Assembly: GCA_963823735.1 (NCBI GenBank)
Contig: CAWGMO010000002.1
Location: forward strand, 1,178,001 to 1,242,000
Length of the DNA stretch: 64,000 nucleotides
Origin: Actinoallomurus sp963823735
GTDB taxonomy: Bacteria; Actinomycetota; Actinomycetes; Streptosporangiales; Streptosporangiaceae
Direction: 5' to 3'
The position numbers were made by a program, and so were the translations under genes. Below the pieces are notes generated by a model. That model had not been told where the DNA came from, ran no database searches, and was given only the letters and a program-made list of their open reading frames with translations. Positions 46,334 through 54,764 of the stretch are shown piece after piece. Position 1 is the stretch's first letter. Each line of letters opens with the position of its first letter.

Positions 46334-46930
46334 ATGTCCGGAACCCCCGCAGCCCGTCGCCCGGTGCGGATTTTCGTCCTTGGAGCCTCTCTGCGCAAGG
46401 AGTCGCTCAACGTCCGCCTCGCGGGCCTGGCCGCGCGTACGGCCGAGTCGCTCGGCGCCGAGGTGCAGACCGTGGACTTCCACGACCTGGCGGTGCCGCC
46501 GTTCGACACGGACGTGCTGGAGGCCGACGGCGCGCCGGAGGGAGCGCGGAGGTTCGGTGAGCTCCTGACCGGCACCGACGGCTACATCCTGGTCTCCCCG
46601 GAGTACAACTACTCCGTCCCCGGTGTGCTGAAGAACCTCATCGACTGGACCTCGCGGATCCTCCCGCAGCCGTTCGCCGGCACCCACGGCCTGCTGATGT
46701 CGGCCTCGACCGGCCCGGTCGGCGGCCTGCGCGGCCTCTGGGCGCTGCGCGTCCCGCTCGAAGGCCTGGGCTCGCGCGTCTACCCGGACATGTTCGGCCT
46801 GGCCAACTCCGAGACCGCGCTGACCTCGTCCGACGAGGTGTCCGAACCGGCGCTGGCCGAGCGCCTCACCGGCGCCGTGCACGGCTTCCTCGACCTGGCC
46901 GAGGCCGCGCGCCACTATCCGGGTCTGTGA
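46334..46930 (+). CDS. NADPH-dependent FMN reductase family protein
   Basis: The 198-aa flavodoxin-fold protein has IFVLGASLRKESLNVRLAGL (phosphate-binding S-R-xS motif), VQTVDFHDLAVPPFDTDVLE and the flavin-site GYILVSPEYNYSVPGVLKNL (PEYN--PG, about residues 94-107), then IDWTSR. These enzymes reduce FMN, quinones, azo compounds or metals using NAD(P)H. The MarR-type divergent regulator suggests induction by quinones or other electrophiles. Overlaps the following exporter gene by 4 bp (GTGA). Confidence 0.9.
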   Translation: MSGTPAARRPVRIFVLGASLRKESLNVRLAGLAARTAESLGAEVQTVDFHDLAVPPFDTDVLEADGAPEGARRFGELLTGTDGYILVSPEYNYSVPGVLKNLIDWTSRILPQPFAGTHGLLMSASTGPVGGLRGLWALRVPLEGLGSRVYPDMFGLANSETALTSSDEVSEPALAERLTGAVHGFLDLAEAARHYPGL

Positions 46931-47550
46931 TCTCCGCCGAGACCATCGCGTTCACCGGGGTGGCGGCCGGCCTGGTGGCCGCCCCGGGCGTGGACTTCGC
47001 GGCGGTGGCGCGCAACGCCATCGCCGACCGGAGAGCGGGCGTGTGCACCGGGCTGGGCATCGCGGCCGGCACCCTGGTGCACACCTGTGTCGCCGTGGCC
47101 GGGGTCGCGGCGATCCTGGCCGCCCACCGCTCCCTCTTCGACGCCCTCCGGATCGCCGGCGGCGTGTTCCTCGTCTACCTCGGCGTACGCTCGCTGGCCG
47201 CGCTGTGGCGCGGACGCCACGACCCGGCGCGCGAGACGGTCCCGGGCGTACGCTCCCCCGCCGCCGCCTTCCGGCAGGGGTTCCTGGTCAACCTCTCCAA
47301 CCCCAAGGCGCCGGTGCTGTTCCTGAGCCTGCTGCCGCAGTTCATCCCGCCCGGCGCGAACCCGCTGACGCGGTCGCTGCTGCTGTCGCTGATCGTCGTC
47401 GCCTGCGCACTGGCGTGGTTCCCCGTGATCGCGCTCGCCGTCCACTCGGCCGGCGCGCTGCTCGGCGGGCAGCGGGTCCAGCGTGCGCTGACGCTGGCGA
47501 CGGCGCTCCTGCTCACCGGGCTCGGCCTCCGCATGGCGCTGCTTCTCTGA
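46927..47550 (+). CDS. LysE family exporter
   Basis: The 207-aa membrane protein has about six helices and LysE/RhtB family motifs: TGVAAGLVAAPGVDFAAVAR (N-terminal GP/PG motif), ADRRAGVCTGLGIAAGTLVH, GGVFLVYLGVRSLAALWRGR and FRQGFLVNLSNPKAPVLFLS (NLxNPK, about residues 119-126). This family exports amino acids or other small compounds. GTG at 46927 overlaps the reductase stop, so MarR may control both genes. Substrate unknown. Confidence 0.88.
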   Translation: MISAETIAFTGVAAGLVAAPGVDFAAVARNAIADRRAGVCTGLGIAAGTLVHTCVAVAGVAAILAAHRSLFDALRIAGGVFLVYLGVRSLAALWRGRHDPARETVPGVRSPAAAFRQGFLVNLSNPKAPVLFLSLLPQFIPPGANPLTRSLLLSLIVVACALAWFPVIALAVHSAGALLGGQRVQRALTLATALLLTGLGLRMALLL

Positions 47551-47674
47551 AGAATATGTACGCGATCGTCCCGAGCTAGGGAGGAATATCGCGAACGCCC
47601 TCCGTTACCGTATGGGAAGTCCGGAGTTCGCTCCGGCCACCACTGCGCGGCGCCCGTACGACGGAGGATCCACC

Positions 47675-49252
47675 GTGGACGCGGACGACTTCCAGGAGAT
47701 CCTGGAGAACGCCTATCGGACCGGCGGGCGGCTCGACGACACCGTTCTGGAGGATCTGGAGGCCTTCGCGGACGCCGAGCAGACCCTCGGGCCGGACCAC
47801 CCGGAGACCCTCACCCGCAGGATCAACCTCGCCCACGCGTACTACGAGGCCGGGCGCACCGGTGAGGCCGTGACGCTCGGCGAGCAGGCGTACCGCGAGT
47901 GCGCCCGCATCCTCGGCGCCGAGGCCCACGACACCCTCGTCGCGGGCAACAACCTCGCCTCCGCGTACCGCGAGGCCGGCCGCCTCGACGACTCCATCGC
48001 GATCTGCCTCCAGACCCTCATCCGGTCCGAGCAGAGCCTCGGGCGCGAGGACCCGATGACGGTCACCCTCATCAACAACCTCGCCGACGCGTACTCCGTC
48101 GCCGAACGGATCGACGAGGCCATCGCACTGCTCCTGGAGGTGCTCAGTACGCGCGAGCGCCTCCTGGGCAGCGACGACGTCGAGACCCTTGGCGCGCGCA
48201 ACAACCTCGCCCTCGCCTACCGCGACGCCGGGCGCGTCGAGGAGGCCATCCCGCTGCTGGAGGAGACCCTCGCGACCGCCGAGCGCACCCTCGGCACCGA
48301 CCACGAGGGCGTGCTGACCGTACGCGCCAACCTCGCGTCGATCTACAACGACGCCGGTTACACCTCGGGCGGCATCGAGTCGTACGAGCGGACCCTCGCC
48401 GACCGCGAGCGCGTCCTCGGCGCCTCCCACCCGAACACCCTGATCTCCCAGGCGGGCCTCGGCTCGATGTACAAGGACGCCGGACGCTACGAGGAGGCCG
48501 CCGCGCTGGTCGAGAGCGCCCTGGCCGGGCTGGTGCGCGTCTTCGGCCCCGAGCACCGCGACGTGCTGTCCGTACGCGGCCGGCTCGCCCGCGTCTACAT
48601 CGAGGCCGGCCGCGTCGAGGAGGCCGTCCCGCTGCTCCGCGAGACCCTCGCGACCTGCGAACGCCTCTTCGACGCCGACCACCCCGACACCGTGCGGTGC
48701 CGCCGCGACCTCGCCGAGGCGTACCGGCGTGAGGGCGACCCCGAGCAGGCCATCCCGCTGATGGAGAGCGTCCTGACCGACTGGGAGCGCCTCCTCGGCC
48801 CGGACGACCCCGAGACGATCACCGCGCGGAACCTGCTCGCGCTGGCGTACGACGACGCGGGGCACCTCGACCGGGCGGTGGCCGCGCACGAGCAGACCCT
48901 CCGCGACCGCGAGCGGGTCCTGGGCCCGGACGACCCCGCCACGCTCATCGCCCGCAGCAACGTCGCCCTGACCTACCGCGACATGGGGAACTTCGAGGAC
49001 GCCATCGACCTGCTGCGCACGGTCGTCGACGACCGCCGCCGCGTCCTCGGCGCCGACCACGCCGACTACCTCCGCTCCCGCCACCACCTCGCGATCGTGA
49101 ACGAGGAGGCGGGACTCCTGGAGGAGGCCATCAGCCTGTACGAGGAGACGCTCGCCGACTGCGAACGCGTCCTCGGCCCCGGCCACCAGCTCACCCGCAA
49201 CGTCCGCTTCGACCTCGGCGACGCCCAGCAGACGGCCGGCGAGCAGCACTGA
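47675..49252 (+). CDS. Kinesin-light-chain-type TPR repeat protein
   Basis: The 525-aa protein is built of about eleven 42-residue TPR repeats of the kinesin-light-chain/NphP3 kind, each with LG--HP-TL, NLA-AY--AGR--EAI and LLEETLA--ERVLG blocks, e.g. TLGARNNLALAYRDAGRVEE followed by AIPLLEETLATAERTLGTDH. GTG at 47675 has GGAGG seven bases upstream; an ATG at 47612 would add 21 unrelated residues. No enzymatic, NTPase or membrane domain is attached. Such proteins are protein-protein scaffolds, in actinomycetes often fused to NB-ARC domains or CHAT proteases. The partner is not apparent. Confidence 0.87.
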   Translation: MDADDFQEILENAYRTGGRLDDTVLEDLEAFADAEQTLGPDHPETLTRRINLAHAYYEAGRTGEAVTLGEQAYRECARILGAEAHDTLVAGNNLASAYREAGRLDDSIAICLQTLIRSEQSLGREDPMTVTLINNLADAYSVAERIDEAIALLLEVLSTRERLLGSDDVETLGARNNLALAYRDAGRVEEAIPLLEETLATAERTLGTDHEGVLTVRANLASIYNDAGYTSGGIESYERTLADRERVLGASHPNTLISQAGLGSMYKDAGRYEEAAALVESALAGLVRVFGPEHRDVLSVRGRLARVYIEAGRVEEAVPLLRETLATCERLFDADHPDTVRCRRDLAEAYRREGDPEQAIPLMESVLTDWERLLGPDDPETITARNLLALAYDDAGHLDRAVAAHEQTLRDRERVLGPDDPATLIARSNVALTYRDMGNFEDAIDLLRTVVDDRRRVLGADHADYLRSRHHLAIVNEEAGLLEEAISLYEETLADCERVLGPGHQLTRNVRFDLGDAQQTAGEQH

Positions 49253-49259
49253 CCCGGAC

Positions 49260-49299
49260 GAGTGTCGACACTTCGCGGTGAGTGTGCACACTTCGCGGC
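49260..49299. promoter_or_regulatory. Tandem 20-bp palindromic repeats upstream of the ABC importer
   Basis: Two 20-bp direct repeats (49260-49279 and 49280-49299) each contain a perfect 12-bp palindrome, AGTGTCGACACT and AGTGTGCACACT, followed by TCGCGG. They differ by the central CG/GC. The 20-bp period puts both on the same face of the helix. A third copy of the core, GTCGACACTT, lies at 49450-49459 beside the putative -10 box. The rest of the 231-bp gap shows no gene. One of the cluster's GntR/LysR regulators is a candidate binder. Confidence 0.55.
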
Positions 49300-49419
49300 A
49301 CGACCCGGCAGCGAAGACCTCGCGTCGGACTTTCCAGCACTCTCGCACACATCGGCGTTATCGCTGTTCAGAATGATCGTCCGGCCTCCGGTGACACACT
49401 CCGCGCCGCTCACCGGCTC

Positions 49420-49459
49420 TTGACGTCCGTCGCGCCACGGGCGTACTTTGTCGACACTT
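49420..49459 (+). promoter_or_regulatory. Candidate promoter of the ABC importer/UbiD operon
   Basis: TTGACG (49420-49425) and TACTTT (49444-49449) are separated by 18 bp, 35 bp before the ATPase ATG. GTCGACACTT (49450-49459), the core of the upstream palindromic repeats, touches the -10 element, so a bound regulator would block initiation. Confidence 0.45.
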
Positions 49460-49483
49460 TTACATCGGCGAAACGGGCATGAC

Positions 49484-50380
49484 ATGACAAATGTGTGTCT
49501 CGAGGCCAGAGATCTCGAACTCGGGCACCGCAACCGGCGTACCAACACCGTCACTCTGGCCTGCACCGACCTGAACCTTCAGGTACGCGAAGACGAGTTC
49601 GTGGTCATCGTCGGCCCCAGTGGATGCGGCAAGACGACCTTCCTGGAGGCGGTCGCCGGCCTGGTGCCGGTCTCCGGCGGCACTCTCCGGCTGAACGGCA
49701 CGAACATCGGCGGGCCCGGCCCGGAGCGGTCGCTGGTCTTCCAGCAGTCCTCCCTGTACCCGTGGCGGACCGTCATGAGCAACGTCCTGTTCGGGCTCCA
49801 GGTCCAGCGGCGGCTCACGCCCGAGACCCGGCGGAAGGCCGAGGAGCTGCTGGAGATCGTCGGGCTCAGCCACGTCGCGGGCAAGTACCCGCACGAGCTC
49901 TCCGGCGGCATGAAGCAGCGGGTCAATCTCGCGCGCGCCCTCGCCACCGACCCCGAGCTGATCCTGCTCGACGAGCCGTTCGGGGCCCTCGACGCGCAGA
50001 CGCGCGAGGTGCTCCAGGACGAGCTGCTGCGGATCTGGCAGGCCGGCACCGTCGGCGCGAGGAAGACCGCGCTGTTCGTCACCCACGACGTGAACGAGGC
50101 CGTGCTGCTGGCCGACCGCGTCATCGTCTTCTCCCCCGGCCCCGGGACGGTCGCGCACGTGGTGACCATCGACACGCCGCGTCCGCGGAGCGTGGCCTGG
50201 CGGCGCAGCGCCGAGTTCATCGCGTACGGCGACGAGATCCTCGCCGCCCTTCACCAGGAAACCGACAGCTCGACAAGGGACGACGCGCATGGCGATCCAA
50301 CAGGACACGGCAGCCGCGCCGCGGACCCCCGCGGCACCGACGACCACGGTGGCGTCGACCTGGACCGAGCGGCACCGTAG
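49484..50380 (+). CDS. NitT/TauT-type ABC transporter ATP-binding protein
   Basis: The 298-aa ATPase has Walker A IVGPSGCGKTTFLEAVAGL (about residues 47-55), the Q-loop in SLVFQQSSLYPWRTVMSNVL, signature HELSGGMKQRVNLARALAT, Walker B LILLDEPFGALDAQTREVLQ and the switch FVTHDVNEAVLLADRVIVFS. It resembles SsuB/TauB-type ATPases for sulfonates, nitrate or aromatic acids. It drives the adjacent permease. The reading frame runs 92 bp into the permease gene, far more than the usual 4-bp overlap, and the extra tail is rich in Asp/Gly; a small indel near 50260-50280 could have moved its stop. An upstream ATG at 49448 is less likely. Confidence 0.9.
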   Translation: MTNVCLEARDLELGHRNRRTNTVTLACTDLNLQVREDEFVVIVGPSGCGKTTFLEAVAGLVPVSGGTLRLNGTNIGGPGPERSLVFQQSSLYPWRTVMSNVLFGLQVQRRLTPETRRKAEELLEIVGLSHVAGKYPHELSGGMKQRVNLARALATDPELILLDEPFGALDAQTREVLQDELLRIWQAGTVGARKTALFVTHDVNEAVLLADRVIVFSPGPGTVAHVVTIDTPRPRSVAWRRSAEFIAYGDEILAALHQETDSSTRDDAHGDPTGHGSRAADPRGTDDHGGVDLDRAAP

Positions 50381-51122
50381 CGGCCTGCTCGGGGCCGTCG
50401 GCATCGCCGTCGTCCTCATCGCCTGGCAGGTCAGCTCCATGACCGGCCTGTCCAACGTCTCCTTCACGAGCGACCCGACGCGCATCGCCAAGGCCGAGGT
50501 CACGCTGTTCAAGGGCGGCGAGATCTGGAAGTACCTGGGCGCCACCGGCTACGAGCTGCTGTGGGGCCTGCTGATCACCTTCGTCGCCGGCATCCCGATC
50601 GGCCTGGTGCTCGGACGCAGCCGTACCCTGCACGACCTGACCGAGCCGTGGGTGAACATCCTCTACTCGGTCCCGTACGTGATCGTCATCCCGATCCTGA
50701 TCTTCTGGTTCCACATCGGGCTCACGCCACGGGTGGTCGTCATCGTGTGGGCCGGGATCCTGCCGCTCATCATCAACGTCACGACGGGCGTACGGAACCT
50801 CGACCGCGACTACAACCGGGTCGCGACCGTGTTCTGCACGCCGCGCCTGACGTTCTTCCGCACCGTCGCCCTGCCGGCGACCTTGCCGTACATCCTCGCC
50901 GGGGTCCGCCTCGCCGTCGGCCGCGCGCTGGTCGGCGGGATCGTCGCCGAGCTGTTCCTCGGCAGCAACGGGCTCGGCTACTTCGTTCAGAACCAGACGT
51001 CGAACTTCAACATGGACTCGGCCATGGCGGGTGTAGTGATCCTCGCGGTGGTCGCCCTCATCCTCAACTGGAGCGTGCGGCTCGTCGAGCGGCGCTTCAC
51101 CCACTGGGCGGACGCACAATGA
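50289..51122 (+). CDS. NitT/TauT-type ABC transporter permease
   Basis: The 277-aa protein has about six membrane helices and the binding-protein-dependent permease signature (LPATLPYILAGVRLAVGRAL, EAA-like loop, about residues 196-215), then GIVAELFLGSNGLGYFVQNQ, typical of SsuC/TauC permeases. AAGGGACG lies upstream of ATG 50289. The stop overlaps the substrate-binding gene (ATGA). With the ATPase and lipoprotein it forms an importer for an anionic, probably aromatic, substrate of this cluster. Confidence 0.92.
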   Translation: MAIQQDTAAAPRTPAAPTTTVASTWTERHRSGLLGAVGIAVVLIAWQVSSMTGLSNVSFTSDPTRIAKAEVTLFKGGEIWKYLGATGYELLWGLLITFVAGIPIGLVLGRSRTLHDLTEPWVNILYSVPYVIVIPILIFWFHIGLTPRVVVIVWAGILPLIINVTTGVRNLDRDYNRVATVFCTPRLTFFRTVALPATLPYILAGVRLAVGRALVGGIVAELFLGSNGLGYFVQNQTSNFNMDSAMAGVVILAVVALILNWSVRLVERRFTHWADAQ

Positions 51123-52084
51123 GAAGAACACGAATCTGGGCGAGCGTGGCCTGCCTGCTGGCCGGCCTGACGGCCTGCGGAAACGGCGCGACGAAGGTCA
51201 CGGCGGACGCGAACGGCCTGCTGCCCATCAAGATCGGCTACACCGCGCCCGGCGCGGGCTACTCCGACCTCTACGACGGCGTCGACTACGGCATCTTCAA
51301 GAAGCACGGCCTGTCCGTGACGATCACCCGGCTGAACGACAGCTCGCAGCTCGTCCCCGCGCTCGCGAGCAACAGCGTCCAGATCGGTGTCGGCGTCGGT
51401 GCCGACAGCGCCGCGGCGATCATGCGCGGGGCCGACCTGCACTACATCGCGATGTCCGAGGCGCACTACAACCTGGAGATGTGGGCCGCTCCCGCGATCA
51501 AGTCCTTCGCCGACCTCAAGGGTAAGAAGGTGGCGATCACCTCGCCGGGCTCCGAGAGCGACTTCGGGCTCACCGCCCTGCTGAAGAGCAAGGGCCTGCG
51601 ACGCTCCGACGTGCAGACCGCGTACCTGAAGGGCGTGCCCGCGGAGGTCGCGGCGCTGGAGAGCGGCGCCGTGTCCGCGATCCTCACCCAGCCGCCGAAC
51701 GGCACGCAGAGCCGCGAGAAGGGCGCGCACCGGCTCGCGGAGCTGTCGTCGCTGCCCTTCCCGCTCGGCGCGTACACGGTGCAGGGCTCCTACCTGAAGA
51801 AGAACCCCGACGTGCTGCGGAAGTTCGTCGCCGCCGAGGCGGAGTCGCTCCAGTACGTGCGCTCGCACAAGAAGGAGACGTCGGCCGCGATCCAGAAGTA
51901 CAGCGGCGTCAAGAGCGAGGCGCTCGCCGACTACGCGTACGACTTCTTCCTCAAGGTGTGGGCCGAGAAGCCGACGGTGGACCCGAAGGTCATCCAGCAG
52001 GGCTTCGACGAGGCCGCGCAGAACGTCAAGAAGAAGGCGCCGACGGACACCGCGAAGTACATCGACACGTCGCTGGGCGCCTGA
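51119..52084 (+). CDS. ABC transporter substrate-binding lipoprotein (SsuA/THI5-like)
   Basis: The 321-aa protein has a lipoprotein signal ending LLAGLTAC (lipobox LTAC, Cys about residue 20). The mature domain LLPIKIGYTAPGAGYSDLYD, GIFKKHGLSVTITRL, DLKGKKVAITSPGSESDFGL and SAILTQPPNGTQSREKGAHR is a type-II periplasmic-binding fold of the NMT1/THI5/SsuA group. It captures the substrate outside the membrane. It overlaps the permease stop by 4 bp and is followed within 9 bp by the amidase remnant. Ligand unknown; relatives bind sulfonates, pyrimidine precursors or aromatic acids such as phthalate. Confidence 0.9.
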   Translation: MRRTRIWASVACLLAGLTACGNGATKVTADANGLLPIKIGYTAPGAGYSDLYDGVDYGIFKKHGLSVTITRLNDSSQLVPALASNSVQIGVGVGADSAAAIMRGADLHYIAMSEAHYNLEMWAAPAIKSFADLKGKKVAITSPGSESDFGLTALLKSKGLRRSDVQTAYLKGVPAEVAALESGAVSAILTQPPNGTQSREKGAHRLAELSSLPFPLGAYTVQGSYLKKNPDVLRKFVAAEAESLQYVRSHKKETSAAIQKYSGVKSEALADYAYDFFLKVWAEKPTVDPKVIQQGFDEAAQNVKKKAPTDTAKYIDTSLGA

Positions 52085-52092
52085 GGTCCGCC

Positions 52093-52504
52093 GTGGACTG
52101 GACCGACTTCCTCACCGGCCGTGACAACGAGGTGCTGGCCGCGACGTCGTGGGCCAAGAGCGCGCCGTTCGGGCTGGGGGCCAGGCCCGCTCTCCTGGTC
52201 GTCGACCTGTACTACGCGGCGCTCGGGCACCCGCGCGCGGACATCCTCGACGCCGTGGCCGGCTGGCCGAGCGCGTGCGGGCGGACGGGGTGGGACGCGG
52301 TCGACCCGCGAGGCGACCAGCGGCTGCGTACGTGCGACGGTGGTCGACGCCTGCACCCGCGGCTACCGGGTCGGCGTCGTCGGCGACTGCTGCTTCGACC
52401 GTTTCGAGGCGTCGCACTGGGTGAGCCTGTTCGACATGGACCAGAAGTACGCGGACGTGATCTCCGCGGACCGCGCGCTCGACTACCTAGGGGAGGCGGC
52501 ATGA
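52093..52504 (+). pseudogene. Isochorismatase-fold amidohydrolase with internal deletion and frameshift
   Basis: GTG at 52093 starts DWTDFLTGRDNEVLAATSWA and the strand ARPALLVVDLYYAALGHPRA (catalytic Asp of the VVD motif, about residue 39). In another frame the 3' part reads TSGCVRATVVDACTRGYRVG (nucleophile Cys region), VVGDCCFDRFEASHWVSLFD and MDQKYADVI to the stop at 52504. The central segment of roughly 70-90 residues that carries the catalytic Lys is missing near 52290. The SLFDMDQKYADV ending is characteristic of N-carbamoylsarcosine amidase/maleamate amidohydrolase-type members. As read it is inactive. It overlaps ubiD by 4 bp. Confidence 0.8.
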
Positions 52505-53934
52505 GCACTCCGGCGGACCTGCGAGCGTGGCTGGAGGAGGCCGGGAAGCGCGGCGAGCTCCAGACCGTCGAGGGCGCGTCCTGGGATCTGGAGATCGGCG
52601 CGCTGTCCCAGGTCAACTACCGCAGGACCAGTCCGAAGGCGCTGATGTTCGACGGCGTCACCGGCTATCCGCGCGGGCACCGGGTGCTCAGCGGCACGGT
52701 CAGCAACCCGCGCCTGCTCGGGTCCGTGCTCGGCCTCGGCTGGGAGCGTACGGACTTCGACCTCGTGGAGGCGCTGGCCGCCAAGCCCGGCGAGTGGTCC
52801 TCGCGCGCCTCGGAGTTCGCGGCGGTCGGCGTGGACGACGGGCCGCTGTTCGCCAACGTCACCGACGCGCCGGACCTGCTGTCCTTTCCGGTGCCGCGCT
52901 GGCACGAGCACGACGGAGGCCGCTACATCGGCACCGGCTGCGCCGTCGTCACCCGCGACTACGACACGGGCCGGATCAACCTCGGCGCGTACCGCATGCA
53001 GGTGCAGGACGACGGGCGCTCGGCGAGCGTGAACATCGAGGCCGGCAAGCACGGCGCGCAGCATCTGCGCCGATGGTTCGAGGCCGAGGGCCGCGCGCCG
53101 ATCGCGGCGTCCCTGGGGCACCACCCGGCGTACCTCGTCGCCGCGGGCGTCGAGGTCCCCGCTGACGTGTCGGAGTACGACTACGTCGGCGCGATCATGG
53201 GCGCCCCGGTGCGTACGCTGGCGGGGCAGGTCACCGGGCTGCCGCTGCCCTGGGACGGCGAGCTGGCCCTGGAGGGCTGGGTGACGCCATCGAACAGGCG
53301 CCCCGAGGGGCCGTTCGGGGAGTGGACCGGGTATTACTCCGGCTCGCGCGAGCCGATCCTGACGATCGACGTGCAGCGCGTCTACCACCGCGACGAGCCC
53401 ATCCTGCTGGGCGCGCCTCCCGGGAAGCCGCCGCACGACTACTCGTACATGCGCACCGTGATGAAGTCCGCCATCATCACCGACGGGCTGCGCAGGACCG
53501 GGCTGCCGGGGGTGCGCGGCGTGTGGGCGCACGAGGCCGGCGGCGGCCGGTCCCTGCTGATCGTCTCGCTCGAGCAGCGGTACCCCGGGCACGCGCGGCA
53601 GGCCGCGTACCTGGCCGCTCAGCTTCCCAGCGCGGCGTACATGAACCGCTTCACCGTGGTCGTCGACAGCGACGTGAACCCGCGCGACCTGGGCGAGGTC
53701 GTCTGGGCCATGACGGGCCGCTGCGACCCGTCGATCGACATCGAGGTGATGAAACGCACCTGGGGCAGCCGCGTCGACCCGCTGACCCTGCCGGGCGAGG
53801 TGGCGTTCAACAGCCGCGCGATCATCGACGCGTGCCGGCCGTTCGAACGCCTGTCGGACTTCCCGCAGGTGGCCGAGTCCAGCGAGGACCTGATCGCCTC
53901 CGTCAGCCGCCGCTGGCCCGAGGTGCTGGGGTAG
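52501..53934 (+). CDS. UbiD family (prenylated-FMN-dependent) decarboxylase
   Basis: The 477-aa protein matches UbiD: DLRAWLEEAGKRGELQTVEG, GRYIGTGCAVVTRDYDTGRI (prFMN/metal region), INLGAYRMQVQDDGRSASVN, IEAGKHGAQHLRRWFEAEGR, the catalytic E-R-E set in PEGPFGEWTGYYSGSREPIL and the C-terminal AFNSRAIIDACRPFERLSDF. It reversibly decarboxylates aromatic or alpha,beta-unsaturated acids using the cofactor made by UbiX, which is encoded 3.7 kb away on the other strand. ATG at 52501 overlaps the amidase stop; the stop overlaps the GntR start (TAGTG). Substrate unknown. Confidence 0.93.
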   Translation: MSTPADLRAWLEEAGKRGELQTVEGASWDLEIGALSQVNYRRTSPKALMFDGVTGYPRGHRVLSGTVSNPRLLGSVLGLGWERTDFDLVEALAAKPGEWSSRASEFAAVGVDDGPLFANVTDAPDLLSFPVPRWHEHDGGRYIGTGCAVVTRDYDTGRINLGAYRMQVQDDGRSASVNIEAGKHGAQHLRRWFEAEGRAPIAASLGHHPAYLVAAGVEVPADVSEYDYVGAIMGAPVRTLAGQVTGLPLPWDGELALEGWVTPSNRRPEGPFGEWTGYYSGSREPILTIDVQRVYHRDEPILLGAPPGKPPHDYSYMRTVMKSAIITDGLRRTGLPGVRGVWAHEAGGGRSLLIVSLEQRYPGHARQAAYLAAQLPSAAYMNRFTVVVDSDVNPRDLGEVVWAMTGRCDPSIDIEVMKRTWGSRVDPLTLPGEVAFNSRAIIDACRPFERLSDFPQVAESSEDLIASVSRRWPEVLG

Positions 53935-54671
53935 TGGCCGACGTGGCCGGCGGGGCATTTGGGCCGGTTCCGGAGACGAACATCCAGGAGCTGCGGCAGG
54001 AGCTGCTGTTCAGCGCGCTGCGCGGCACCGAGGGCAGCTCGTCGCTGGCGTTCGCCGTGTTCCAGGAACTGGCCGTCGGCATCGTCGAGGGCCGCCTCCC
54101 GCCGGGCGCGGAGGTCAACTCCTCCGACCTGGCGCGCCGCTTCAACACCAGCCGCACCCCGATCCGCGAGGCCCTGCTCCTCCTGGAACGCGAGGGCCTG
54201 GTGATCGTCCCGCCCCGCCGCCGCCCGTACGTCTCTCCTGTCGCCCTCCCCCAGGTACGTGAGATCTACGAGATCCGCGCCAGCCTGTACGCCCTGGTCG
54301 CCGAACTCGTCGTCGAACGCGCCACCGACGACGAGCTGTGCGGCCTGACGGCCTGGCAGGCGATGCTCCAGCGCGACGTCGACGCCGGCGACGTCGACGG
54401 CTATTTCTGGCACAACGTGGGCTTCCGCAACGCGGAGGCGGCCCTGTCGAAGAACGGGGAGCTGCAACGCCGCCTCAGCTCCCTGGGCCTCCAGATGCAC
54501 CGCTTCCGCTACCTGAGCCTCTCCCTCCCGGGCCGCCTCCTGAACTCCCTCGCCGACCACGAACGCCTGCTCCGCGCCTACACCGACCGCGACACCGCCC
54601 TCGCCATCGCCGTCACCCGCTCCCTGGTCCTGCGCGGCTACCGGGCCATCGAACGCGCCGGCCGCTTCTGA
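53934..54671 (+). CDS. GntR family regulator, FadR/FCD type (copy 1)
   Basis: The 245-aa protein has a GntR winged helix (GRLPPGAEVNSSDLARRFNT then SRTPIREALLLLEREGLVIV, about residues 54-93) and a C-terminal all-helical FCD domain (VREIYEIRASLYALVAELVV; GDVDGYFWHNVGFRNAEAAL; SLSLPGRLLNSLADHERLLR) whose Asp/His residues bind a metal and a carboxylate effector. GTG at 53934 shares a base with the ubiD stop, so it is in the importer/decarboxylase operon. It is clearly paralogous to the GntR gene at 55911. Confidence 0.9.
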   Translation: MADVAGGAFGPVPETNIQELRQELLFSALRGTEGSSSLAFAVFQELAVGIVEGRLPPGAEVNSSDLARRFNTSRTPIREALLLLEREGLVIVPPRRRPYVSPVALPQVREIYEIRASLYALVAELVVERATDDELCGLTAWQAMLQRDVDAGDVDGYFWHNVGFRNAEAALSKNGELQRRLSSLGLQMHRFRYLSLSLPGRLLNSLADHERLLRAYTDRDTALAIAVTRSLVLRGYRAIERAGRF

Positions 54672-54764
54672 GGTCGTACGACTTTGGTCCTCGGCCGATC
54701 GGCAGAGTGAGGTCCGTACCTGGGGCCGGTCCGTTCCGGGCGGGTTCTTCCTAGCGTTGAGGGC

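Noticed and set aside
49260..49299. CRISPR-like or mobile-element repeats
   Set aside because: Only two 20-bp units without spacers, each internally palindromic; an operator explains them better.
47576..49348. 590-residue minus-strand ORF opposite the TPR gene
   Set aside because: Its regular repeats are only the antisense image of the TPR repeats; the plus frame has a ribosome binding site and clear TPR consensus.
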